A stretch of DNA of 12,067 bases from positions 1-12,067 of the forward strand of contig JAOAIA010000043.1 of NCBI GenBank assembly GCA_026414955.1, given 5' to 3'. The translations under genes and the position numbers were made by a program. The notes under the pieces were generated by a model. It did not search any database and had not been told where the DNA came from. It was given only the letters and a program-made list of their open reading frames with translations. The stretch is from Candidatus Bipolaricaulota bacterium (lineage in GTDB: Bacteria > Bipolaricaulota > Bipolaricaulia > RBG-16-55-9 > DRXL01). Below are positions 6,630-12,067 of the stretch, one piece after another (positions within the stretch are counted from its first letter, which is position 1; each line of letters starts with the position of its first letter).

Positions 6630-7702
6630 GCTGAGTACTCTTCGATAGGGCGCAGGCTCTGGGGGTCCCACGTCAACCCGACGCGCTCCCCAACGGTGAT
6701 GCCGTTGCTGGCCCCAGGGCTGCTTACGGTCACCGTGATCTCCGGGGAGAGGCGCACGCGATAGCGCGTCTCTTTGCCGATGTAGATCAGTTCCTCGACC
6801 AGCCCCGTCCAGGTGCCGTTGCCCGCGTCGGGAAGGCAGAGCTGAATGCGCTCTGGGCGCAGCGCCAGCGTCACGCGCTGATGGAGTTGCAACGGCGTAT
6901 CACTAAAGACGTTTGTCTGGAGTGGGCCGATCTGCACGACGGCGCGCCTGCCGGCGGTGTGCACGACGCGCCCTTCTAAGAAGTTGCTCTCCCCAATGAA
7001 GTCGGCGACGAAGCGCGTGGCGGGGCGCTCGTAGATCTCTTGAGGGGGTCCGATCTGTAACACCCGCCCCTGATGCATCACCGCCAACCGATCGGACATC
7101 TTGAGGGCTTCTTCTTGGTCGTGGGTCACGTAGAGAAACGTGATCTTCAGGTCGCGCTGGAGTCTCTTCAGTTCAAGTTGCATCTCCTGGCGCAGCTTGA
7201 AATCGAGTGCTCCCAGGGGTTCATCTAACAGTAAGACCGACGGCTCGGTCACCAGTGCCCGCGCGAGCGCGACGCGCTGCTGTTGCCCACCGGAGAGCTG
7301 ATGGGGGAGACGTGCGCCAAGCCCGCTCAAGCGGACTAACTCCAACGCCTTGCCCACGCGCTCGCGGATTTGGGCGCGGGGAAGCTTTTGCATCTCCAGC
7401 CCAAAGGCGACGTTCTGCTCCACAGTCAGATGGGGAAAGAGCGCGTAGTTTTGGAAGACCAAGTTCACATCGCGCTCTTGGGGAGGGGTGTGCGTTGCCA
7501 GCTTCCCGTTGATGAGCAGCTCACCGCTGTCAGGGGACTCAAACCCCGCGATGATGCGCAATGTAGTAGTCTTCCCGCAGCCACTTGGCCCCAAGAGCGA
7601 GAAGAACTCTCCACTGCGAATGCGGAGCGATATACGCTCGACCACGGTCGTTTGGCCGAAGCGCTTCGAGATCTCGTGCAGCTCTACAGAGAACTCGTCC
7701 AT
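6626..7702 (-). CDS. potA: Polyamine ABC transporter ATP-binding protein (PotA family)
   Basis: The cytoplasmic ATPase that powers polyamine uptake, 358 residues. It has all nucleotide-binding motifs in order: Walker A GPSGCGKT (38-45), Q-loop QNYALFPH (84-91), signature LSGGQQQR (136-143), Walker B LLLDEP (157-162), D-loop, and H-loop His194. A C-terminal TOBE-type regulatory domain follows (about 235-350), with ALRPERIQL and a VEELIYIGKETRYRV strand set, as usual for PotA. ATG 7702 is chosen because GAGGGG (7707-7712) sits four bases upstream. The GTG at 7714 has no such site and would add four residues. First gene of the operon, reading from the promoter at 7749-7776. Members of this family also carry Fe3+, sulfate or maltose, but potB, potC and potD next to it fix the substrate class as polyamines. 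Confidence 0.95.
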   Translation of the reverse strand: MDEFSVELHEISKRFGQTTVVERISLRIRSGEFFSLLGPSGCGKTTTLRIIAGFESPDSGELLINGKLATHTPPQERDVNLVFQNYALFPHLTVEQNVAFGLEMQKLPRAQIRERVGKALELVRLSGLGARLPHQLSGGQQQRVALARALVTEPSVLLLDEPLGALDFKLRQEMQLELKRLQRDLKITFLYVTHDQEEALKMSDRLAVMHQGRVLQIGPPQEIYERPATRFVADFIGESNFLEGRVVHTAGRRAVVQIGPLQTNVFSDTPLQLHQRVTLALRPERIQLCLPDAGNGTWTGLVEELIYIGKETRYRVRLSPEITVTVSSPGASNGITVGERVGLTWDPQSLRPIEEYSA

Positions 7703-7748
7703 CTCACCCCTCACGTACGTACAGGGTAGAGGTCTGCTTGTCGCCTTG

Positions 7749-7776
7749 ATTATAGAAAATTATTAGGAAAAGTCAA
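7749..7776 (-). promoter_or_regulatory. Sigma-70-type promoter of the potABCD operon
   Basis: Read on the minus strand: TTGACT (7771-7776), a 16-base AT-rich spacer, then a perfect TATAAT (7749-7754). Transcription should begin near 7742, giving a leader of about 40 bases before potA ATG 7702. The -35 lies only seven bases beyond the stop codon of the preceding FlgD-like gene. Confidence 0.8.
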
Positions 7777-7782
7777 TAGCCC

Positions 7783-8088
7783 TTAACGCCGCACCGCGAG
7801 CTTGCCCACGGAGCTCCGGACTTCTGTGCCATCAGCCGTTTGCGTGAAAAAGACGTACAGATAAACCCCGTTGGCTACCGGACGGCCGTCATCACGTTGG
7901 AGATACCATTTATACGTAGCCCCCGGCACCGGCCCGCTCGCAAAGACCCTCCTCCCCGCAAGATCGAAGACCTCAAGACGCACGCTCGCTATAGCCACCA
8001 GCGGACAGCCTGTAGCTTCTAAATGTACAGCTGAAGGCTGCACGCTGATCGCCAGGCTAATGCCCAGACATGCCCATAGGAACGTCAT
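7783..8088 (-). CDS. Small secreted protein with FlgD/T9SS-like C-terminal Ig-type domain
   Basis: A 101-residue protein. The first 25 or so residues (MTFLWACLGISLAISV, then small and polar residues) look like a signal peptide. The rest has the pattern of FlgD-Ig or type IX sorting C-terminal domains: RLEVFDLAGRRVF, a KWYLQRDDGRPVANGVYLYVF segment and a closing VGKLAVRR. In such domains this sheet packs against a larger partner or acts as a secretion or anchoring module, but here it is almost the whole protein. ATG 8088 follows GAGG by four bases and lies inside the end of the CARDB gene (32-base overlap, different frame), implying coupled expression. It might be a fragment of a once larger protein, but the signal-like N-terminus argues for a gene of its own. 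Function unknown. Confidence 0.7.
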   Translation of the reverse strand: MTFLWACLGISLAISVQPSAVHLEATGCPLVAIASVRLEVFDLAGRRVFASGPVPGATYKWYLQRDDGRPVANGVYLYVFFTQTADGTEVRSSVGKLAVRR

Positions 8089-9376
8089 GCTTCCTCAGCG
8101 GCGGCGTGGCATTGGCTTGCTTGATCTGCAACCGTCCGATCTCGACACGGCTTGCGCCTTGCTTGGTGATCCCCACTAATTTATACCCATATGTTCCCGT
8201 CACAAGCGAGCCGTCGCTTGTCAACTCCAGAACGGGGCCGATCTCTTCACTGATGAAGACGAGCGTCCCAGTTGTCAGCTCATACAGTTCCAAGCGCATC
8301 AGGAGAACGCCAGCCCAGGTGATGAGCAGCGGACGCTTGGTGAGGTACGCGCTGTTGATCGGCTCGTCTCCGTTGTAGAAGCGCGCCGCGCGTGACTCTG
8401 CGAGCCGCACTATCGCCCGCGCGCAGCGGCCCACCTCATCCCCAAAAGCCGTGAACGCGTTAAAAAGCTCGATGGCGACTTGGTACTGCGAGCGCCCTTG
8501 TGCCCCCTTGAGCAGATCGCGCAACTCTTTGGCGAGCGCGATCACCCGATCAAACTGAGTCACCGCCGAGTGCATCGGGGCAAAGCTTGCCCCGCCAAGC
8601 TCCTTCTGCGCGAGCGCCACGAGCTTGTGGCGCAGCACAAAGGCGTTCTCTAAAACGCCATCGAAGTTGCCGATGCTCAGCATGACGCCGATGTGCTCGA
8701 ACGACTCAGCTATGCTCTCAAAGAGCGCCCCTAGTGCTTCGGCGTCTTTATAGAGACCATCATGGGCAAACGCGGTGGGCAGGATGCGGCGCACCAGGGA
8801 CAACTCCAGGGAAGCATCGCGCAGGATCGTTGCAGCGTCATTGATCGCCCGCACGGCGTTGTCCAACGAGGTGAAGAGATTATCAGTGAGCTGGAAGTGG
8901 AGCGCCGCTCCGGCCTCGCTGAGCGTGCGGCCAAAGAGCTTGACGAAATCTACACTGAACGAGCGCACCCCTGCGACGGGCGAGACCGTAAACTGCAACG
9001 AGAATCTATTGTTCGATTCGTTCGACTCTCGAATAGCATTGAACGGCACATCAACGGAGACCGTCAGGGTATGCGTGCCCACGAGCGCCTGCCACGGGAC
9101 TGGCACCTCGCTGGTTTTATCTTTCTTGAGCTCGAAGATCGTGCGTCTTGCGAGCTCGCTGCCATCCAATTCCACGATGACATCGAAGGTCCCCACCGCA
9201 TCGCCCTGGCCCCTGTTGATGATGACCGCGCGTATGAGAGCGGGCTGGCCCTCTTCGAGATCGCCGGGTGAGACCCGAACTGACTTTACCATAAGATCGG
9301 GCAACCCCGACTGCCCCCAGACCCCCATTCCCGCGGAGAGCAAAGCCCCTACCAAAACGATTGCCCCCAGACGCAT
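8057..9376 (-). CDS. Secreted CARDB-domain protein with unrecognised helical middle region
   Basis: A 439-residue exported protein. Residues 1-22 are a signal peptide (MRLGAIVLVGALLSAG, cleavage probably near WGQ-SG). Residues 25-131 match the CARDB fold, an Ig-like domain found in bacterial surface adhesins and cell-envelope proteins: PDLMVKSVRVSPGDLEEGQ, then INRGQGDA, and the diagnostic IRESNESNNRFSLQF. About residues 140-340 are mainly amphipathic helices, with repeated aromatic/Leu heptad-like spacing and no family I recognise. The last 90 residues return to beta strands. ATG 9376 is chosen over the GTG/TTG-type start at 9421 because AAGGAGG (9382-9388) stands five bases upstream and the signal peptide begins there. 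It has its own promoter and overlaps the FlgD-like gene by 32 bases. A structural or surface role is an inference. Confidence 0.8.
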   Translation of the reverse strand: MRLGAIVLVGALLSAGMGVWGQSGLPDLMVKSVRVSPGDLEEGQPALIRAVIINRGQGDAVGTFDVIVELDGSELARRTIFELKKDKTSEVPVPWQALVGTHTLTVSVDVPFNAIRESNESNNRFSLQFTVSPVAGVRSFSVDFVKLFGRTLSEAGAALHFQLTDNLFTSLDNAVRAINDAATILRDASLELSLVRRILPTAFAHDGLYKDAEALGALFESIAESFEHIGVMLSIGNFDGVLENAFVLRHKLVALAQKELGGASFAPMHSAVTQFDRVIALAKELRDLLKGAQGRSQYQVAIELFNAFTAFGDEVGRCARAIVRLAESRAARFYNGDEPINSAYLTKRPLLITWAGVLLMRLELYELTTGTLVFISEEIGPVLELTSDGSLVTGTYGYKLVGITKQGASRVEIGRLQIKQANATPPLRKHDVPMGMSGH

Positions 9377-9381
9377 AGAAG

Positions 9382-9388
9382 CCTCCTT
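9382..9388 (-). promoter_or_regulatory. Ribosome-binding site deciding the CARDB gene start
   Basis: AAGGAGG on the minus strand, five bases before ATG 9376. It rules in that start rather than the upstream in-frame start at 9421, which lies within the likely untranslated leader just after the -10 element. Confidence 0.85.
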
Positions 9389-9426
9389 ATTTATTTTGAG
9401 TGCTTTCAGCAACGTAAGCACACTTT

Positions 9427-9455
9427 ATGATAGACGATCGCCCTGGCCTTGTCAA
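9427..9455 (-). promoter_or_regulatory. Sigma-70-type promoter of the CARDB / FlgD-like unit
   Basis: On the minus strand: a perfect TTGACA (9450-9455), a 17-base spacer and TATCAT (9427-9432, five of six consensus bases). Expected transcription start near 9420, giving a leader of about 45 bases. This separates the CARDB unit from the upstream tsaB-etfB-etfA unit. Confidence 0.82.
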
Positions 9456-9478
9456 TACAAAGAAAGTGAATTTTTGGT

Positions 9479-10453
9479 TCAAGCTCCCTTCAGTCTCTTG
9501 AGTTCCGCGATCAGCGCTGGGACGATCTGGTGGAGATCCCCGATCACGCCATAGTCGGCTCGTTGAAAGATCGGCGCTTCGGCGTCTTTGTTGATCGCCA
9601 AGATCTTCTTAGAATTTTTACAACCGACCATGTGCTGGATCGCCCCGGAGATCCCGCACGCGATATAGAGATCGGGAGCGATCTGGGCTCCCGTCTGGCC
9701 GATCTGATCGGAGTGCGGGCGCCAATTGTTATTGGTCGCGACACGGGTTGCGCCGACGGCGGCGTTGCCGATCAGAGCAGCAAGCTCTTCGAGCATCTGG
9801 AACGCCTCGGCGCTGCCCATGCCCCGCCCTCCCCCGATGACGACTTTGGCATCGGTGAGCGAGATCCCCTTCTTCTCGCTGGGGATAAGCTCTCGCACGC
9901 GCACGCGAAACTCTTTTTCGCTGAGCGCGACCGAGAGCGTCTCGACGCTGGGCGCAGCGCCGTTGGCGCTCTGCGCAGCTATAGCATGGGGCGCAAGCGT
10001 CAGCACTATGGGGCTACTGAGAATTTCGACTTCCTCGAGCAAGCTGCCGCCCCAGTTGGAGCGCGTCACTCTCTTCAGCGCGCCATTTTCAACGAAAAAT
10101 TCCGTGCAGTTGGTCGCCAATCCCAGATTGAGCCGTGCGCCAACACGCGCCATGAGATCGTTCCCCGTCTCCGTGCCTGGAGCCAGCACGATCTTCGGAG
10201 ACTTCTGCGTGATCGCTGCAGCGGCGATCTTGGCAAATGCTTCCGGGACATAACTCTCGAAGCGTTCATCGTCGGCGATGAGCACAGCGCTGACGCCCCG
10301 CAGCGATGCAGCCAGGGCGCGCACTCCCTTCCCGATCAGGAGAGCCGCCACGGAGTCGTTGGTCTTCTGGGCGAGATCGCGCGCTGCTGTGACCGTCTCC
10401 AGCGAAGCCTCTGAGAGAGCGTTTTTGGCTGTTTCCAGTATTGCTAAGATCAT
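9479..10453 (-). CDS. etfA: Electron transfer flavoprotein alpha subunit
   Basis: The FAD-binding subunit of the heterodimeric electron transfer flavoprotein, which passes electrons from acyl-CoA or other dehydrogenases to a quinone reductase or other acceptor. 324 residues, a normal length. The C-terminal FAD domain has all expected motifs: VGATR (233-237), QIGQTG (250-255), GISGAIQHM (267-275), AINKD and APIF (286-295) and DYGVIGD (300-306). The N-terminal domain has the alternating strand/helix pattern of the ETF fold with APGTETGND. No iron-sulfur cluster insert is present. ATG 10453 lies two bases after the etfB stop, with only a weak G-rich ribosome-binding site, so translation is probably coupled. 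Whether this ETF is bifurcating cannot be decided, because no dehydrogenase partner or FixC/FixX homologue is in view. Confidence 0.95.
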   Translation of the reverse strand: MILAILETAKNALSEASLETVTAARDLAQKTNDSVAALLIGKGVRALAASLRGVSAVLIADDERFESYVPEAFAKIAAAAITQKSPKIVLAPGTETGNDLMARVGARLNLGLATNCTEFFVENGALKRVTRSNWGGSLLEEVEILSSPIVLTLAPHAIAAQSANGAAPSVETLSVALSEKEFRVRVRELIPSEKKGISLTDAKVVIGGGRGMGSAEAFQMLEELAALIGNAAVGATRVATNNNWRPHSDQIGQTGAQIAPDLYIACGISGAIQHMVGCKNSKKILAINKDAEAPIFQRADYGVIGDLHQIVPALIAELKRLKGA

Positions 10454-10455
10454 AC

Positions 10456-11205
10456 TCAGATCGCCCCCAGTTCCCGAAGTTTTTCGACGATCTTGGGGAC
10501 GGCCTCTGGCCCTTGCCCCAAGATCTCTAGTTGGCGTCCCTCTTGCGGCTTCTTCAGCGCCTTGCGCACTAACTGGGTAGACGGCTTGGTCACTCTCTTC
10601 TGCTCGATGGGGACTTTCTTGGCGCTCATGATGCCGCGCAGGCTGGGGTGTCTGGGCGTGTTGATGCCCTCCTTCACGGTAAAGACCGCGGGGAGCGCGA
10701 CTTCGTAGACCTCCCAGCCCTCTTTGACCTCGCGCTTGGCGATCGCTCTATTGTCCTGAATTTCAAGAGCTTTAATGCCCGTCACGCACGGCAAATCCAA
10801 CAGATGGGCGACGCGCAGCCCCACTTGATAATTGCACGTATCAGCAGATTCGTTCCCAAAGAGCAGAATATCGAACCCCAAGGGCTTGACGGTCTCGGCG
10901 ATTGCTTGAGCAGTGGCCGCAGGGTCCCACGACTCGTAGTCTTCGGCTTCGAGTAAGATCGCGCCGGTGATCCCCTTGGCGATCGCTTCGCGTAGTTGCT
11001 CTTGAGCAGCCGGGGGGCCGAGCGTCAGCACGGTGGAGCTCCCGCCGTGCTTCTCGATGATCCTGATCGCTTCTTCGACGGCACACTCTTCGTGCGGGCT
11101 GATAGCGAAGCCCACATTTGTCGTGTCCACGCGCATCCCATCGGCAGTGAGCTTAAACCCGCCGCCGGTGTCCGGGACGCGCTTGACGCAGACCAGCACC
11201 TTCAT
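10456..11205 (-). CDS. etfB: Electron transfer flavoprotein beta subunit
   Basis: The second ETF subunit, 249 residues, which binds AMP or a second FAD and docks on the dehydrogenase. It begins MKVLVCVKRVPDT, the standard EtfB start. The nucleotide-binding region ILLFGNESADTCNYQVG (113-129) and the recognition loop INTPRHPSLRGIMSAKK (181-197) are both in place. Cys124 stands in the ADTCNYQVG segment where many homologues have Gly (recollection, not an alignment). ATG 11205 follows AAAGGAG (11211-11217) by five bases. It is 19 bases downstream of tsaB and two bases upstream of etfA, so all three probably form one transcription unit. Confidence 0.95.
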   Translation of the reverse strand: MKVLVCVKRVPDTGGGFKLTADGMRVDTTNVGFAISPHEECAVEEAIRIIEKHGGSSTVLTLGPPAAQEQLREAIAKGITGAILLEAEDYESWDPAATAQAIAETVKPLGFDILLFGNESADTCNYQVGLRVAHLLDLPCVTGIKALEIQDNRAIAKREVKEGWEVYEVALPAVFTVKEGINTPRHPSLRGIMSAKKVPIEQKRVTKPSTQLVRKALKKPQEGRQLEILGQGPEAVPKIVEKLRELGAI

Positions 11206-11224
11206 AGCAGCTCCTTTCTGTTAT

Positions 11225-11884
11225 TTATGTCACGCTTTCGGCTATCAATCTCTGCACATACATCGGCTCCAACGTCCACAGCTCATCATGGTGGGACAGA
11301 CCGAATTTTTGGGCACCCAACTGAGCGACTACGGCGCCGGAGGGCCGATTGAGCGCCGCGGGGGCAACGGTCACTATGCGCTCCAAGTCCGCGCGATGGC
11401 GCTCCGCCCCCGGCCCGATCACAAGCGCAAGATCGGGCGTCTGCCTCACATGCTCCTGCAAAGCTTTGACAGTGCTCGACCTCGCCGGGGTGACCTGAGT
11501 ATTGCTCTCGTAGAGCGCGTAGTAGATCAAGTCACGCCGATCCGGCAGCACGACGCAGATTCTCCCGGAGAGAAACGAGACTTTTTCAGCATAGGCAGCC
11601 ATGCTCGGCACCCCGACAATGGGGACGTGCCAAGCTTGCGCAAGCCCTTTGCCCACGGCCAGCCCAATTCTCAAGCTCGTGAACGACCCCGGCCCAAGAG
11701 CGACTGCGATCAGATCAATCCCATCTCGCTCTATATCGTTGAGGGAGAGCAGACTATCAATCGCGGGCAGGAGTCGTTCCCCAGGGCCACTCTCAGGGGA
11801 GAAGAGCAGTTCAGCCAATAGCTGGCCGTCTTGAGAGAGGCCGACGCTGCCGTGCTCGTGGCTCGTCTCGATGCCAAGGGTCAT
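11225..11884 (-). CDS. tsaB: tRNA t6A biosynthesis protein TsaB
   Basis: TsaB is the inactive-kinase-like partner of TsaD (with TsaE) in adding threonylcarbamoyl to A37 of ANN-decoding tRNAs. The 219-residue product starts MTLGIETSHEHGSVGL, matching the ASKHA-fold N-terminus, and has the family motif ALGPGSFTSLRIGLAVGKGLA (62-82), then VGVPSMAAYA. The segment before it is GPGERLLPAID, where many TsaB proteins have a His (SxxHSExLLP), a minor divergence. ATG 11884 is chosen by family alignment; the adjacent ATG 11887 is equally possible. The GTG at 11962 would add 26 AT-rich-encoded residues and reach the divergent promoter, so it is rejected. No Shine-Dalgarno is visible before the ATG pair. 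It heads the tsaB-etfB-etfA unit. TsaD and TsaE are not in the window. Confidence 0.92.
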   Translation of the reverse strand: MTLGIETSHEHGSVGLSQDGQLLAELLFSPESGPGERLLPAIDSLLSLNDIERDGIDLIAVALGPGSFTSLRIGLAVGKGLAQAWHVPIVGVPSMAAYAEKVSFLSGRICVVLPDRRDLIYYALYESNTQVTPARSSTVKALQEHVRQTPDLALVIGPGAERHRADLERIVTVAPAALNRPSGAVVAQLGAQKFGLSHHDELWTLEPMYVQRLIAESVT

Positions 11885-11899
11885 CATAGATTTGCTGAA

Positions 11900-11928
11900 A
11901 TAATACAATAAATTTGCAATGTTTGCAA
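11900..11928 (-). promoter_or_regulatory. Probable promoter of tsaB-etfB-etfA with a very short leader
   Basis: On the minus strand: TTGCAA (11923-11928, four of six consensus bases), a 17-base spacer and TATTAT (11900-11905, five of six). The expected start near 11893 leaves only about 5-9 bases before the ATG pair at 11887/11884. TTTGCAA occurs twice, nine bases apart (11913-11919 and 11922-11928), an incidental or regulatory direct repeat. Confidence 0.5.
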
Positions 11929-11942
11929 CTATGAAAAAATTT

Positions 11943-11972
11943 TTGACAACCCCCTGGCTCACCGTGTAGACT
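11943..11972 (+). promoter_or_regulatory. Probable promoter of the glutaredoxin-like gene
   Basis: TTGACA (11943-11948, perfect), an 18-base spacer and TAGACT (11967-11972, four of six). The predicted start at about 11979-11980 coincides with the first base of the hairpin at 11980-11998. It is divergent from the tsaB promoter, with the two -35 regions about 14 bases apart. Confidence 0.5.
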
Positions 11973-11979
11973 TACCAGC

Positions 11980-11998
11980 CGGTGGTCGGTGACCACCG
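11980..11998 (+). promoter_or_regulatory. Perfect 8-bp hairpin at the start of the glutaredoxin leader
   Basis: CGGTGGTC (11980-11987) pairs with GACCACCG (11991-11998) around a GGT loop. It could be an operator palindrome at the transcription start or an RNA hairpin. A competing pairing of CCGCCA (11996-12001) with TGGCGG (12020-12025) lies directly before the start codon. Confidence 0.5.
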
Positions 11999-12025
11999 CC
12001 AAACTTTTTGGGATAGGGGTGGCGG

Positions 12026-12067
12026 ATGATGCACGTTATTCTCTATACGACGCCGACGTGCCAGTAT
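12026..12067 (+). CDS. Glutaredoxin-like (thioredoxin-fold) protein, 3' end outside window
   Basis: Only 14 codons are visible, reading MMHVILYTTPTCQY. The strand followed by YTTPTC is the start of glutaredoxin, NrdH and related small redoxins, where a CxxC active site follows; here the visible part is Cys-Gln-Tyr, and the next residue is expected to be Cys. ATG 12026 follows AGGGG (12015-12019) by six bases; the second ATG at 12029 is the alternative. It is divergent from tsaB. Small glutaredoxin-like proteins reduce disulfides or, in the NrdH type, supply electrons to ribonucleotide reductase. Assignment rests on a short N-terminus but a distinctive one. Confidence 0.65.
   Translation, partial: MMHVILYTTPTCQY

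Noticed and set aside
6630..6671. Upstream start for potB, adding 14 residues.
   Set aside because: The extension lies inside potA and precedes the first membrane segment with no added motif. The ATGA overlap start at 6629 is the usual arrangement.
7713..7722. ACGTACGTAC palindrome in the potA leader.
   Set aside because: Too short and simple to support as an operator without other copies.
8775..9554. Plus-strand frame of 259 codons antisense to the CARDB gene.
   Set aside because: Ser/Thr/Arg-rich composition typical of a shadow frame; it would cross the CARDB promoter and the end of etfA.
9530..10414. Long plus-strand frame (294 codons) antisense to etfA.
   Set aside because: etfA on the other strand has complete FAD motifs. 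The antisense frame has no recognisable domain and arises from codon-position GC bias.
11033..11821. Plus-strand frame of 262 codons antisense to etfB and tsaB.
   Set aside because: It overlaps two well-supported genes on the other strand and shows no domain.

Overview
The window holds protein-coding DNA from a bacterium of moderate-to-high GC content. Most genes start with a clear Shine-Dalgarno sequence, and several promoters look like standard sigma-70 type. A lipoprotein-type polyamine-binding protein, two proteins with apparent secretion signals (one with a CARDB domain, one with a FlgD/T9SS-like C-terminal fold) and a SecD-like periplasmic domain suggest a cell with an exported or periplasmic compartment. 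The taxon cannot be fixed from the sequence alone. An uncultured lineage such as Bipolaricaulota/Acetothermia is only a weak guess from the look of the CARDB protein.

Left part, plus strand (1-3906): the 3' part of a SecD P1-like gene that lacks the usual downstream membrane segments; a cytoplasmic S9 (prolyl-oligopeptidase family) peptidase with a complete Ser-Asp-His triad; a thioredoxin (CGPC active site); and a class I SAM-dependent methyltransferase. Three related C-rich/G-rich palindromic repeats lie at 1-40, 2702-2752 and 3099-3153. Two sit just before a ribosome-binding site and one reads in frame into the SecD-like gene.

Middle part, minus strand (3903-7776): a complete polyamine ABC importer operon in the order potA-potB-potC-potD. 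The genes overlap or nearly touch, and a well-formed promoter (7749-7776) precedes them. potD ends tail-to-tail with the methyltransferase, sharing four bases (CTAG).

Right part, minus strand (7783-11928): a two-gene unit encoding a secreted CARDB protein and a small FlgD/T9SS-like protein, driven by a near-consensus promoter at 9427-9455; then tsaB-etfB-etfA, which combines a tRNA t6A biosynthesis factor with both subunits of an electron transfer flavoprotein. At the far right, divergent from tsaB, a glutaredoxin-like gene begins at 12026 and runs off the window. Its leader has a promoter and competing hairpins.

Most of this is housekeeping and transport. No defence system, CRISPR array, transposase, prophage or RNA gene was seen. 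The least ordinary items are the truncated SecD-like gene, the repeats at gene starts, the CARDB/FlgD-like pair with an unrecognised helical region, and the structured leader of the glutaredoxin-like gene. No gene-free stretch exceeds 300 bases.
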